Shown in pieces: positions 1 through 11,789 of a stretch of 64,000 nucleotides of DNA. Position 1 is the first letter of the stretch, and every line of letters starts with the position of its first letter. Origin of the DNA: Plazaster borealis (lineage: Eukaryota > Echinodermata > Asteroidea > Forcipulatida > Labidiasteridae); the NCBI GenBank assembly GCA_021014325.1, contig CM037475.1, positions 5,363,001 through 5,427,000 of the forward strand, given 5' to 3'. The notes beneath the pieces are model-generated. The model ran no database searches, had not been told where the DNA came from, and worked only from the letters and a program-made list of their open reading frames with translations. The translations under genes were made by a program, and so were the position numbers.

Positions 1-847
1 TTGTTCTCGAATAGACTTGCAAAGTCTCAGGGTCTTGTCAGAATGATCAGTTTCTGTCCATAAGAAATGCCTTGGAACGATAAAATGAGTTATTTGGGGG
101 TGAAATTAAAGCTAAATGTATGCCAGCTTTGGAGCCAGAAGTATAGCTAAAACTGTGCACACAGCAGACATTCGTGCGTATGACTTAACGACCAACCTCA
201 CCACAACAATTTGCGGTACATTGAGCCAAAAGTACGGCTCGTAAACGATCAGCCTTCACGTCAGATTGCTTTTTGATTGCTCCTCGCTTATTTGTATAGA
301 TATCTCAGTGATGATTTCAACGTATGATTTGACCAAGGCACTTGTTACATCAGCGTCTCTGTCGGATCGCTGGACATCAATTTAACCTGTTTTTATTTTT
401 AGCCTGGATCATTGATTTTCCTTGGAGTTGATCTCATTTAATTACGAGGACATTTTTTTTCTTCTGTTTGGATGTTTGTTGCTATGGTTACTTGAGAGGT
501 ATGGTCTTTTGACACAGTTGCTGTGAACTTACATGTACCTTGATGTTTGTGTGTACATTTCGGGTGTTTGTGTCGGTATGCGGTCGCACCTTTTGCTCAA
601 TTTGCTCCGCAAACCTGGAATGCACTCACTATCTCGGTCAGAGAATCTGACTCTTTATGCAAACTCAAGAACTGTATCAAAAATAACCTGCTATAAGGTA
701 TGCAAATACAATTGGTAAGACTGAAAATACAAATGTTCACAGATTTGCACAGAACTTCCCTCTAACTAATTGTATGATTTCTGTTCCTTTTAAACCCTAT
801 CGGACATTTCATCGTGGCGGTGCAACACAGTCTTAACTCGACTCTGC
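1..847. other. No gene or repeat recognised
   Basis: Longest open frame is 61 codons and shows no family resemblance. I see no internal repeat and no sequence shared with other parts of the window. Confidence 0.5.
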
Positions 848-1009
848 TACAAGGTCGTACCTCGCACGAAATCGATCCATGCAACAACATCCTTTCCCGG
901 CCTCTGTTGACTTCGTGTGTACATTCAGGTTATTTTAGACGATACCTTTTGACATTCGGAAACTCGCATTTCATGTAAACTCTATTTTTTGAGATACGAC
1001 CTTGTTGCA
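848..1009. repeat. Short inverted-repeat element
   Basis: A roughly 17-bp segment at about 849-866 (core ACAAGGTCGTACCTC) recurs inverted at about 990-1008 (GAGATACGACCTTGT). About 125 bp lies between the arms. This could be a small MITE or a chance hairpin; no second copy was seen in the window. Confidence 0.35.
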
Positions 1010-1020
1010 CAGACACGATA

Positions 1021-1300
1021 ATTTCACACCACAGACCCAATTTCTAGGAAATAAAACCCCACAAATGTCCTCGGGTATTTTGACCCCACCACCACCCCAT
1101 GTTTATGTCAGGCTTGATGCAATTTTCCTCGGGGGGGGAAAACAAAAATGAATAGTCAGTATGCTAACTCCTTCCCAAGCAGGGGTAGCTATTTTTTTTT
1201 CCGAGAAACGGCTAATCCCCGGGAGTTTACCATCGGGTTAGCAATTCAAGTGTGAAAGTTCAACCAAATTTCCTCAGGGAATTCCTCGAGGAAAAGGGGA
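1021..1300 (-). repeat. Interspersed element J, copy 1
   Basis: Matches the reverse complement of 21970-22300 along most of its length. Shared segments include the CCCC-rich blocks around CCCCATGTTT, the CAGTATGCTAA block and the CAAGTGTGA block near one end. Both copies are bounded by TTTCACAC/GTGTGAAA-like sequence, which suggests short terminal inverted repeats. It is a non-autonomous DNA-element candidate with no coding capacity. Confidence 0.55.
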
Positions 1301-2309
1301 TTTAGCGTTGTAGAATATATATTATGAAAAAAGCACCCTACGCACGTCATAATGGTTGACTGCTTTCAAACCGTAAGAGTAATCCCCCCCCCTCTTGCCG
1401 GCCTGCTTTGTCGGCCATTCCTGTCTCTACATCTATTCATCACCCATGGTAGTCTGTGGGTGTTCGTTGATGAACTCTCCTGGATATTTGCATCTGGTAA
1501 TTCCTGCTTCTTTGAGATGATGAGTTATCTCACCGAGCATTTATTTTAATCAGAAGGGGCACCCCCCCCTCCCTCCGACCCACAACATTTATCTTGGGTT
1601 CTCTGCAGGGTTTGTTTTTGAGAAGAACACAAAAAATTGGGTAGTCATTTTGCCGGAGTTTCTGAATGTGTTTGATGCCTTTGAATGTTTTCTTGGTTAA
1701 GTTTTACTTGAATGATTTGGGTTGAGTTTTAACGTTTTAAGTAGTTGTGCAATTTGGAGCAATCCAAGTCATTTTATGGGTATCTCTGTCAATTTGGTTT
1801 TTATTTGTTTGTTTAGGCCTATTGTTTTGTTTTGTTGTTGTTTGGGTTTTTGGGGGTTTTTTTTTGGGGGGGGGATTTTTTTTTTTGGGGGGGGGGATGA
1901 GATTAGGTAGTGTTATGAACAGAAATCATGTAAAAATCTGTTGTTTGTTATTTTACTGCATCAAAACAATCTGGACGATATCGCGGTATTTCTATTCTGG
2001 TTTGTTTGTTGGAAGAAGTCAGTTTCTTACTCAACCAAATGATCTGCTCTTCAAGGCGTGATGGTAATATCGTTGTCAAATGCTGTACTTCAACGTAGGA
2101 CAGACTAATGAGGAGATTATGTTCCAATTCTCAGAAATGTGGTTGTCTAATTCTAAACAGCTGTCACTTTTGGTTAAGATTGGATAAATCTTTGTTGCAA
2201 TAGCGGGGGAAAGTTAATACCTGTGTCTGTTTACAACATCAGGCGGCTTAGAAACGTTGACGTGAACGATCTTTTATTGCATTTTAATTTAGACTTTTTT
2301 GGGGAATGG
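1301..2309. other. Low-complexity non-coding DNA
   Basis: Contains C-runs near 1386 and 1563 and a T/G homopolymer block at 1844-1896. The open frames through 1722-2061 are low complexity (F, G, W, V), so I do not call them. Confidence 0.5.
1844..1896 (+). repeat. G-run/T-run low-complexity tract
   Basis: Four G runs of about 3, 5, 9 and 10 bases are separated by T-rich spacers. This is a possible G-quadruplex-forming stretch on the + strand. Confidence 0.6.
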
Positions 2310-2321
2310 TTTGGTTTGAGT

Positions 2322-2860
2322 TTTCGGGGCTCGAATTTTACACGGGACCACAGGCCCGAGGCCAGTAGTTTTAGTGTCGGGCCTGTAAACTCATGACTGG
2401 ACAAGTCCAGCAGTCTTGTGTTTTTCAATTGAACAATACTATAGAACCTCACTGTGTAATATCTTAAACAAAAACAAGTTATGTTCAAATGCTGACTTTG
2501 AGTCTGATAAAACACCTTTCAATTCTATTGAGTAATGAAGTATGTATACCCATAAAGACAAATGAGAACAATCTTCTCTTATACTGTATGTCATACATGT
2601 AGTGCTTGTTCAAATAAAAACAGTATGCATGTTAAATTGTTCTGGTCTTGTTAGAACAATTCTGGGCCAGTAAACATTATGAGCAACAAGCCATTTGGTC
2701 TTGAGTGGATTTCTATGCGTTCTGTGTAAACACCGAGTGGGGCACGGAAGAGTTTTATCAAAATCCTTGCATGATTTGCTGGCAAACAACTTGGTTGCAT
2801 AGAAAAATTTGAATGCTGGACGCAGCTCAAAGCCAAAACCCAAGTTGCTCCCGTAAAGAT
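2322..2860 (+). mobile_element. hAT-like non-autonomous element D, copy 1
   Basis: Shares a long collinear segment with 49694-49997 (same strand), 49172-49545 (opposite strand) and 4637-5075. Hallmarks are the starting GGGCTCGAATTTTACAC, then GGCCCGAGGCCAGT, GTTTTAGTGTCGGGCC and a CAGTCTTGTGTTTT block. The complete-looking copy at 49172 starts CAGTGCTCAAATT, so the ends resemble hAT terminal repeats (CAGNG). No transposase is encoded. The 3' limit here is uncertain. Confidence 0.55.
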
Positions 2861-2987
2861 GGCGATTATAGGGACATATATCTAGGACCCCTGGATATCT
2901 TCAAAATTTAGTTCATAGTACCAACCAAATAGAAATCTGCATTATACCGATAAATCTCTTTTGACACCCCCTGTTATTAAAACGAAG

Positions 2988-3179
2988 TCCTGTGGTTCAC
3001 ACTTTTCACAAGTTGCTGCTGTTTAGTTATGGATCAACAAGAACTTACCAGATGTTTTCAAACGGACCGAAAAATCAGAACAACTCAAAACCCGGATCAA
3101 AACATATCTGTTCAAGTTGTGTAACTGTTTAGTATGGTTTTACTATTATTTCTTGTTATTCGGTTTTGCAACTTTCTAG
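2988..3179 (+). pseudogene. LINE reverse-transcriptase C-terminal relic
   Basis: Translated from 2988, the frame reads SCGSHFSQVAAV, a stop, then LWINKNLPDVFKRTEKSEQ and LKTRIKTYLFKLCNC before a TAG at 3177. This fits the usual C-terminal pattern of CR1/L2-type non-LTR retrotransposon polyproteins: GDRxFxVAAPxLWNxLP, then FKxxLKTxLFxL. One in-frame stop lies exactly where the family has Pro-Lys/Arg. A run of TTA triplets follows at 3234-3256, as expected for a LINE 3' tail. The copy is 5'-truncated and dead. The family match is from memory of the motif; the exact clade is not resolved. Confidence 0.6.
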
Positions 3180-3768
3180 ATTGTGTTGGTTTTGTTAATG
3201 TATATTTGTTGTTTGTATTGATTTTTTGTCATTTTATTATTATTATTATTATTATTTTTGGGGAGAAGCTTTTGGCGGAGTCTTTGAGCATCGTGGACCA
3301 CACTCACGTTTGTGTCCTTACAAAGGCATTAGTACTAAAAACATACTTGCTGTTTACTTGCGTAATGCTTTCTACATGCTCTACCAATCGTAAACTAACA
3401 TCTTCCTGACAGGCAGTCTTTATATATACAAACATCTTCAAGATGTTTCTCATCGTCCACCACCCGATTGCCCCTTCTTGGGAACAAAGATAAGACTCGT
3501 GAACAAATTTCCAGACAATTTGACATTCTGGTCCAATGATGAGAATCTCACTAGCATTCCTGCTTGTCAATCTTCCATGTGTGAAACATCCATCTCACTA
3601 CTTTTCCTTTCCTCCTAATTTATAAATATTTGCATCTTGGGCGCCGCCTGGTAGTTAAGTAATAAATATTTCAGCGTCATTTGAAGATTCAAGCTGACTA
3701 TTGCATTCAGTTACGATCTGATTTGGCTACGACAGTTCATACCTTCCATTGAATTCAATTTTTCCCTC
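3180..3768. other. LINE 3' tail then unassigned DNA
   Basis: Holds the (ATT)n tract at about 3234-3256 that ends the LINE relic. Beyond it I see no repeat or exon-like segment. Confidence 0.45.
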
Positions 3769-4172
3769 TTAAAGGGTCTGTATATACGTTTGGTAATGAC
3801 TATGAAAATTAATGGCAATAAAAACTCACTTGGTAAGAAGTACAGCAGCTTTGGATAGTATAATGCATTTTGAGAAACTTTTCACTTAGAAGTACTGCGG
3901 TTATGGAAAAAGATATCACTTTTTATCCCCAAAAATTTGAATCTGAGAAGCGTTACTGACAGTAACCTTTCTCAGATTGTGTATTCCAATTGCAGATTAT
4001 TTTTTCTGCGTGGACATTAAACCGCTCCAGATTTTCGGCATTATCTTACAAACGCTACCACCTTTTGAAATGAAATTTTCACTGGTTAGTTTTAGGGTAT
4101 ATATTTACAACTATATGGGATTGAAAAAAACCCCAGTGGGTTCCAATTACCAAACGTATACAACCCCTTTAA
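3769..4172 (+). mobile_element. MITE family C, copy 1
   Basis: Bounded by TTAAAGGG...CCCTTTAA with inverted ends continuing TATACGTTTGGTAAT / ATTACCAAACGTATA. Related copies lie at 11324, 15975, 18866 and 43494. The middle carries a hairpin with arms resembling CTGAGAAGCGTTACT around 3945-3980. Non-coding; the frame crossing it is a by-product. Confidence 0.8.
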
Positions 4173-4636
4173 GTGTAGGTTCAGGGAGGAGAAAGTTCAG
4201 ACTTTTATCTGAAATAAAAAATGTCATGCTCTTTGGTCTACATTGTAGTCTGGTCTACATTGTAGTTCAGGCGTGTGATTCATCAGGGTTTTTCACTGAT
4301 GTCCCTGCACCTTCAGATTTTCTTGAAAGAGGCAAACTTTCCATCACAGATTTGAAAAGACATGGCCCTTGTTATATGACCAGACCTTCAGATATCTATT
4401 TGAAATGATGCAGAGGGAAAACCTCTAACATTTGACATGCTGTACATTCAGGGAGCTTCATTTCCACAACAAGAGGAAAATGTTTTACAATTTTAAGGAT
4501 TGTTCATCTTCATACAATCTTATCCCTGTTGTACTTCCGTAGCAGTGAGGACACTACTCCCAAAAGTTCATTAAAATCTATATCTCCAGAAAGTAGACAT
4601 GCCACCATTTCAAGTTTTCAATTTTTTTACTTGAAC

Positions 4637-5075
4637 GCAGGGCCAAGGCCAGTGATGTTAGTGTCAGGCCTGGATTTTGTAGATTTTATTCTCTGTACAC
4701 ATGTACAATTCAGTTTTTAACTGCCAGACATGTTTTTAATAAACCATTATTGAATGAATTGAAACTCACGACTGGACAAGTCCGGCAGTCTTGTGTTTTT
4801 CAATAAAATCTTTAACACAATTTGTTGTTAAAGATGTTCAATTGTTGACTTTGAGTCTCACAGATAAATGGTCTTTCAATACTGCTGAGGAGAGAGGTTT
4901 ACTTACCCATCAAAACAGCTTATATGCTAAACTGTGTTCTTGGTTGCTTTGGTATTTTCCTTTCTTTTCTCATTTTGATTCTGGTTTTGTTAAAAATAAA
5001 AAAAATAAATCTGGTCAGCTAAACATTCTGAGCTACAAGCTGTGGATTTTCCCCCAAAATATGAGCCCTGCCTCC
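4637..5075 (+). mobile_element. hAT-like element D, copy 2 (diverged)
   Basis: Starts with GCAGGGCCAAGGCCAGTGATGTTAG-type sequence and later carries the diagnostic block ACTGGACAAGTCCGGCAGTC and CTTGTGTTTTTCAAT at about 4768-4803. It ends near GAGCCCTGCC (about 5062). A stretch at 4680-4765 interrupts the collinearity; it ends AATAAACCATTATTGAATGAATTGAA and looks like a LINE/SINE 3' tail. Confidence 0.45.
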
Positions 5076-5089
5076 TAGAATTTGGGTCT

Positions 5090-6174
5090 TTACATCAGAC
5101 CTTTTTGCCAGAATTGAATCTCACCTCTGGTGTGTTGAAAAATATTATCAGATAATTCAAAATTAACCCCAATATAAACTAAGCATTTTTCTACATTTTA
5201 AAAGTTCATTCACAGTCAGTCAATAATTTTGACAAGTCCAGTTTCACAAGAACACGTTACTTGTAACGTATGTTTGCATTCGGTAATGGCTCAAGACTGT
5301 CGTCGTCTCTGAACTCGTAAGCAAATTCCCCAAGACTGGGAGTAGATTATGCACTGTTTATGGACTGATGCAAACTGAGAGTAATAAATTCTGATCATTA
5401 GTATTCTCCACCCCATTCTCTCGCTTCGCTCTCCCTCGAAGCATCTGCAGTAAAACTTGGAAATAGAAACATGTTTGTTTTGTTAAGCATAGTCCGAGGC
5501 GGTGGGGAGGTTGGTGGGTGAGGGGGGGGGTGGAATTGCAGGAGGAGAAAAAAGTCTTGGAAATATTTAGCATCAGGGGGGGCCGGAAATTAACTTCTTG
5601 ACGTAGGGGTCCATTGTCGTCTTCATGTTCCTGGAGGGACTCGTTTACACAGTATGTCTCCCAAGTAGGACATCGTCAATCTCATGCCTAAGGTTTCTCA
5701 ATGGAGCAGTGGCGTTCTCTTTCTCTGAGACGACTTGAAGAGGTTCTCTTTCCAAAGGTCGTCGTATTTTGTTAGACTGCTCCCTTTGCCGTGTCTCACC
5801 TGCTTGAATTTTTGTTTACTGGATGTGTGTGCGAATCTGAAGGGGGTGGGGGTAGTCTGACAGTGTGTCTTCCCCATTGCTATTAAGAGTGGGGATTTTT
5901 TTTCTAATGGTGGATCTAAAGTGTGTTGTGGAAAACTTACACCAAGTACTTTTCTGATAATTGTGCTCTCAACACTTTAGTGCCACTGCAAAAAGAAATT
6001 CCACATTGTTTTGAGTTGATTAACAACAACAAGGTGGCTGCCATTTTTTCAAGGGGGGGAGGGTGTGGGCACTTCTGGCCAATCAAAACTGTAGTTAGTG
6101 TACTTTGCATTTTCATAAACAAGCGCTTTTCCGGTGCTCTTGTTATGTCGCTTACTAGTTTTTATAGGATAATC
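5090..6174. other. No gene or repeat recognised
   Basis: Open frames reach 71-113 codons without resemblance to known proteins or repeats. A G-rich tract at 5505-5532 is the only compositional feature. Confidence 0.45.
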
Positions 6175-6506
6175 TTAAAGGTATTGTACACTTTTGGTAA
6201 CAGCTCAAAATCAGCGTCCACATTTTGCGTTATTCAACATATGCATGAACAAACAAACCTGTGAAAGTTTGAGCTCAATTGGTCATCGAGGTCACAAGAA
6301 AGTAGTGAAAAGAGACCTTATGTTTTTTCAAACATCGCGCCGATAAAAACTATTGTGTTACTCATTTCTCAGAATCGACAGCATTTTAAGCAGAAATATT
6401 TTAAGGAACCCTTTCTACCATTACTTACTTTAAATCATGTAAGTTATGTGTGAATCTGTGAACATTTGTGTTTTTCGATCTTGCCAATAGTGTACAGGGC
6501 CTTTAA
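6175..6506 (-). mobile_element. MITE family B, copy 1
   Basis: 332 bp from TTAAAGGTATTGTACAC to GTGTACAGGGCCTTTAA. It is the reverse orientation of the copy at 14829 and aligns along its whole length: GTTTGAGCTCAATTGGTCAT, CTCATTTCTCAGAA, and CCTTTCTACCATTACTTAC. Internal sequence is unrelated to any protein. Confidence 0.85.
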
Positions 6507-7424
6507 AGTATTCTGTCCGCGTGTAAATATAAAACGCTTTAAACCTTGAGTAAAAACTACATGTACAAACAATATTATAGAATTTAACATTGCATTCTGG
6601 GAATGTTTAACCTAAAAGGGGCAGATTTCAGATATGTTTGTGTGTATGGGGGGGGGCACTGACATCAATGGGGGGGGGGGCATGTGCACCCTCAACTGAG
6701 TTATGCCACTTCTTATATTCATAAAGGAAGTTCTGCCAGCATTGCAAACTCATTTACCATTTACCTTCCCCTTTGGCATGATGAATACTCATCACAGAGC
6801 TAAAGAGGGTGGGGGGATTTCTGTTCATTTACCCAGACAGACAAATGGCTGGATCCTGGCGGAACGATTTCATGATGGACATGTAATTTATAAAAAAAGA
6901 GATAACGATGCCTTGGGCAGACAGCGCTGATGTATTGGAAATCAACGTTTGGATTTTAATAGGATGTGTACATCAAAACCTTGCCCCCAACCCCCCCCCC
7001 CCCCTCTTCTTTTGCTCGACGCTGATGAAATTTGAACTTCAGATTTTAATATTTACAGACAGTGTTTTTTATCCCGACCTCACTTTTGCAGTTTTGTGTT
7101 TTACCCTTGTTTGGGTGTCTTTTGGTCTCTGTTCTGTTTTTTTTTTTTTTTTCATTTACAGGAAGAGAAGGTTCAGACTTTCTATCTGAACTTGATTATG
7201 TCGGCCTGTTGAAAAAAAAAACTGTTATTTTCTTTAGATGTAAAGAAATCCTGCTCCTTGATAAACCGTTTCTCTAGAGCTGAGGATACTTTAACTCCAG
7301 GGGGTTCCCAAAAAGTTAAAATGCCATCATTGCAACATTCCTACACGTTCTTCAATTTAGGATCCTAGTTTCAGGTCTTTGACTCTTAGAGTTTAGCCAC
7401 CTTGGTTTATTTTTGTCACTTGTC
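6507..7424. other. Low-complexity and unassigned DNA
   Basis: Two long G runs (about 6648-6656 and 6670-6680) follow TGTAT and CAAT. A C run lies near 6991-7004. A T18 tract followed by CATTTACAG at about 7138-7161 looks like a splice acceptor, but no supported exon follows. Confidence 0.45.
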
Positions 7425-7457
7425 AACAGACATCTTCATAATATGAAGATGTCTGTT
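7425..7457. repeat. Perfect 33-bp hairpin
   Basis: Arms of 16 bp (AACAGACATCTTCATA and its exact reverse complement) are separated by a single A. It lies directly next to the SINE that begins at 7461. Confidence 0.8.
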
Positions 7458-7460
7458 TAA

Positions 7461-7735
7461 AAGTTGGCAAGGTGGTATCTTTCCTCACTTTCCACCTTTA
7501 GGATCCCGGTTCGAATCCCGCCGTGGGCACTATGGATTGGGTGTTCAGTCCCTACCTGAATGTGTGGGTTCCGCTGGAATAGTTCTCTGGGTTTTTCCTC
7601 CCACATCTTAAACTGAAACTTCCTTCTTTGTCTTCTCTCCAAGGGATTCGTGGCTATAGTATTATAGTGATTAAGCTCCCTTTTCTGAGAATCCTTTTTC
7701 TTCTCAACCAGAATTAATTAATTGAATGAAATATA
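7461..7735 (+). mobile_element. tRNA-derived SINE (family 2), + copy
   Basis: The head contains an A-box-like GGCAAGGTGGTATC and a perfect B box GGTTCGAATCC at about 7508. The body then has GGATTGGGTGTTCAGTCCC and GGTTTTTCCTCCCACATCT. The tail is AATTAATTAATTGAATGAA. The same element lies in reverse at 20951-21225. Pol III-type, non-autonomous; the LINE partner is unknown but the GAATGAA tail suggests a shared 3' end. Confidence 0.75.
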
Positions 7736-8942
7736 AAGTGTAAGAAATGGAGGTGAGAAGTTGGGACAACCCTGTTTAAGAATCTCCACAAAGTATAATT
7801 TGAACTCCCCTTTTTCCTGATCCTGACTGCCAACATCATGGTCTGCTTGACTCTGATCATCAAGACACCATGGCAATGTCAGCAAACAAATTTAACAAAC
7901 ATGAGAAAATCAGGTTTATTTATGAATTTGTTTATCGTGTATTTTTCCAAGCTCTCGGCACATGTAGGTCGAACAAACAAGGTGTTTCCAAGGTTAACCC
8001 TTTGTGAGAATGTGTTCTTTTGACAACAGACCCCAAAAAGGACAAATAATTTCTGGTTGAACGAATTCTAACTATCAATGGACTAGATCGAAGGCAGGTT
8101 TTTATGTGTGCCAGAGACTTATAATGACCAAGGGAATTTAGTGTGATTAAATTTACGACTTTGGTTCAGTGACATTTTTGCTTAATCACTTTCAAGCTGT
8201 CTTAATCTGCAAGGTCTCCGTTTCACCTCTTTGCTGCCCAGGGACCGTCTGACATATCATTAGAAAAAAGAGGCAGCGAGTTTGAACCACTGTGGGTAAA
8301 AAAGGTATTTCTGATGTCTGTAAAAAGCTTGGATTCTACCGTGGCGAGGGCAGTGATTCTGTTGTTTGATCAAAAAGCTGTAAACCGTGCATTCAACAAA
8401 TGAAAGCTTTTTTACTTCGTTCATCAGCGAAAGGTCGAAGAGTATTGATGTTTGGGTTTTGTTTTGTTTTCGGGGTTTTATTTGAGAGGGGGGATTTTCT
8501 TGTGATGCGGGAGGGGATTAGTAGTTGGTGCTTCACAGATCTCAGGATCTATTCCAGATGGGATTTAAAGTTGACGTTTCCTTGAGAATGACAGCTTGTT
8601 GGATGAATGTATATTTTTCTTGGGTTCTTCGGCGCCATGATTGTGCTATCTATGTGCGCAAGGCGAAATGGTAACATGACCTATCGGGAGTCAATACAGT
8701 GACACAGTATCTTCTCAGGTACATGGGTTTGCTTTTTTTTCGGGGGGGGGGGGATGAAATTTCCCACTGGCTTTTCTCCAGGTACTTTTTGCGTGTTTCT
8801 TTGAATTAATACAGTGCAAGGTTGAAATGACTGACTCAGTCCTAAGAGTGATAGTGTACCATCCCCTCAGAAGAAAAATCTGACGTAACATCCATGGCGA
8901 TCTGATTTTGTACATTGAATACTTTGATTTGGTGGATTAAGC
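7736..8942. other. No gene or repeat recognised
   Basis: Longest frame is 66 codons. A G13 run at about 8742-8754 follows a T8 run. Nothing here matches the repeat families found elsewhere in the window. Confidence 0.45.
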
Positions 8943-9043
8943 CTTTTACGGTGGACACTACTGGAGTGCACTGTTTGGTTTGGGTGGATACAGACAAATT
9001 TACCCAAACCTAACAGTGTAATAGTATTGTGTCCACCATTAAG
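8943..9043. repeat. Palindromic element with ~41-bp arms
   Basis: The left arm includes GGTGGACACTA, CACTGTT and GGTTTGGGT. The right arm repeats these inverted: ACCCAAACC, AACAGTG and TGTGTCCACC. The loop is about 17 bp. Probably a fold-back MITE. Confidence 0.7.
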
Positions 9044-9654
9044 CTAAAAAACTGGTCTCTGTCGTTGTCGATTCAGACAACATATCAGTGTGTAATCAAA
9101 GCTGTTTTACAGAAAGTCTGCTCCTTTAATACTTGTTAATTCAACATGAGACCGTTGCCATGCACACGAGCATCATGGATGGTTCCAAAGTCCATTTGTT
9201 GGGTTGATAGTCGCGACTTCCTCCTAATGCCTCTGATCTCCGAATCTTTTTTCTCTCTCTTTTCCCCCCTTTTTTCCTTCTTTCTTTTTCTTCTTGAATC
9301 GATGTCGTGGGCAGACACATTATTTTTACGTAGCAGTGCTTTTTTCCCAATGTCTGGTGGGTTACCGGTTGAACTGTACTATGAACTGTATTGTGTGAGC
9401 CCGGTTGTCTGCTTATTGTCTCTCTCAACTGGACTTTTTAATTTAATTTTTTTGTTGAGATGTTGCTTTTCATGTCAGGGTCGACAATTTGTCGCTGTTT
9501 ATGGACTTTTTTGCAACAGTGTTTACTCCACTCGGTGAACCCGCATATTATCCTGTATTGGTAATAATTTATGTATATGGACTGATTTTTTAAATATTCA
9601 TTATGCAAAAATAAAACATGTCCGAAAAGGGGCCTCGATTATAAATAGCACGAC
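9044..9654. other. Pyrimidine-rich non-coding stretch
   Basis: A CT-rich tract at about 9240-9298 creates a 130-codon frame rich in F, L and S on + and a K/R/E-rich frame on -. Low complexity explains both. Confidence 0.5.
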
Positions 9655-9999
9655 CTAATAAGACGGCCTATTCTGATGGATTGAATGATGCTAATTAACG
9701 CCTCGTTTGTTTTCTTCATATGGTAAGGCGTTCGTCTTATACGGAGACGGTTTGTCGTGAGATAGAGTTAACTGGGCATGACATACAGGTACATGTACTA
9801 GTTCATCAGCATCATCAGCATCATCAGTGCTAAATAAGACATCCTAATTCGATGGATTGAATGATGCTAATTAACGCCCCGTTTGTTTTGTTAATATATG
9901 GCAAGGCGTTATAAGGAGACGGTTTGTCGTGAGAGTCAACTCAGCATGACATACAGGTACATGTACTAGTTCATCTTCTTCATCAGCATCATCAGTGCT
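9655..9999 (+). repeat. 176-bp tandem duplication
   Basis: Two copies share GATGGATTGAATGATGCTAA (9675 and 9851), GGAGACGGTTTGTCGTGAGA, CATGACATACAGGTACATG and a CATCATCAGTGCT end. The second copy has small deletions. No coding potential was seen. Confidence 0.85.
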
Positions 10000-11323
10000 G
10001 ACAACCTCCTACCCATCACCGTGTTTACCGCCCCCCCCCCCCCCTGGAGAATGAGGTATTACAATTACAGTATTTGCAATGAGAGGAGGCCGCGATGATG
10101 ATGTACGTGTACACTCCACAGTCAAATTATTAACACACACACACAACACAGCAAGAGCAGTACCACCACAACGACTACCACCACATGCCTTGTGTATTAC
10201 CTACAGTGGATGACAACCGTAACATGGGCATAATGTTGTATCGATCCTTCACACTCGGGGGATAAAAGTGTGTCATGCTAGTCGTCTTCAACTCAGCATA
10301 AATTAATTCTTTCTTTTTTTGTGTCCTTCTTTTTGGGGGCTGTGCTTTCTCTCTACTTTTGTTGTTGTTGAGCTGTGTACTATTTTTGATGAGGTGAGAG
10401 ATAAATTAACACAGTTTGTGTCGTGATGACTCTATGATGCGGTTACCGTGGTATCCATGTGTGATTGTAATGTATTGGTAACCTCCCCCCCCCTGAGTGG
10501 AAACATTCTACCGCAGTTGATAATATCATCCATGATGTTGTGATGATGTAGGTTTTCTTGAAGAAACAAACGGTGAAAAGTTGGTGAGTTGATGACTCAA
10601 TTTTGAAGGGATCCAGGATATTTTTACGTTGAGTCTGCAGAGATGTTTCGCAACGAACGTGGGTCGTATGAAGTGTTTAAGATCCAGAGGAAGGAACTCG
10701 GTGGTGGGAGCCAAAATGTCAAGATGGGAGGACAAAGGTAAATAAACCAGGACATATATTAAAACGTTGGCTTGCACGTTGATTGCACGTTGGCTTCTTT
10801 GCATTGTGTTAAAATGATGTGGTAACTATGTGGTAACTAGTAAGATCCAGTTCACAGAAATGTTGAATTGCCAAAGAAAGAAAAACGAAAACGAAACAGA
10901 AAAATGAAAAAGACACACACACACACAAAAAACGGAAAAGAATCTGGGCCAATTATATAAAGTATTTAAGCATACATTTTCTCCTTATGATGCCAGACCT
11001 TAGCACAGTTTCTATTTTATAACCATGTCTTACTTTGAGCAAAGTGAATGGCATGCTAACTTACATTACTGGCGGTTCTTATAAGCAGATGAGTGATGCA
11101 TCAATGCAAATCCATTGTGAAAGCACAAACGTGCTGTCAAATATTCTGGATCATTTTGTGAATTACACTTTTTGCTTCAGTGCAATTTTTTTCTACTAGA
11201 GTAAAGCACAACAATTTGCAAACAGATAAAATGGTTTATTTGGCCAAGGTGTACATGTACATACGGTATATGTGACGCCCAATGTCAAAATCAGTCTCTT
11301 CTTGGTAATAGTGAAATGGCCGC
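10000..11323. other. No gene; simple sequence only
   Basis: Contains a C14 run at about 10029-10043, AC-rich tracts at 10134-10148 and 10914-10926, and an unremarkable 92-codon minus-strand frame. No match to other repeats in the window. Confidence 0.45.
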
Positions 11324-11698
11324 AAAGGCATCGTATTCGTTTGGTAATTGGAGTCTATTGTTTGTTTCAAACCTATATAGTTGTAGATATATACCATAAA
11401 ACTAACCTGTGAAAATTTCATTTCAAATGGTGCTAGCGTTTTTGAGATATTGCCGAAAATCTTGAGTGGTTATGTCCACGCAGGAAGATTAATCTGCAAT
11501 TGGAATACACACTGAGAAGCGTTGATTCAAATGTTTTGGGGGATAAAAAGTGATATATTTTTCCTTAACCGCAGTACTTCGAAGTGAAAAGTTTCTCAAA
11601 ATGCATTATACTATCCAAAGCTGCTGTACATTTTACCAAGTAAGTGTTTATTGCCATTAATTATCAGAGTCATTACAAAACTTGTACGATGCCTTTAA
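11324..11698 (-). mobile_element. MITE family C, copy 2
   Basis: Runs from AAAGGCATCGTATTCGTTTGG to CTTGTACGATGCCTTTAA in reverse orientation to 3769. One arm of the central hairpin is deleted near 11510 (CACTGAGAAGCGTTGATTC), so this copy lacks the inner palindrome. Confidence 0.8.
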
Positions 11699-11789
11699 AC
11701 GTGACTCAATACAGCAGAAACATCGGCCTTGATATCAATGTGATGTGACATCTGAAACATTCTGTGTTGTGAATACACTATAAGAGCTA

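Noticed and set aside
7062..7277. Possible terminal exon after a T18-CATTTACAG acceptor-like site
   Set aside because: Low-complexity peptide. A similar TTCAGACTTT segment near 4196 is too short to support conservation.
9146..9538. 130-codon + frame rich in F, L and S
   Set aside because: Driven by a pyrimidine-rich tract, with no domain, splice signals or repeat in other copies.
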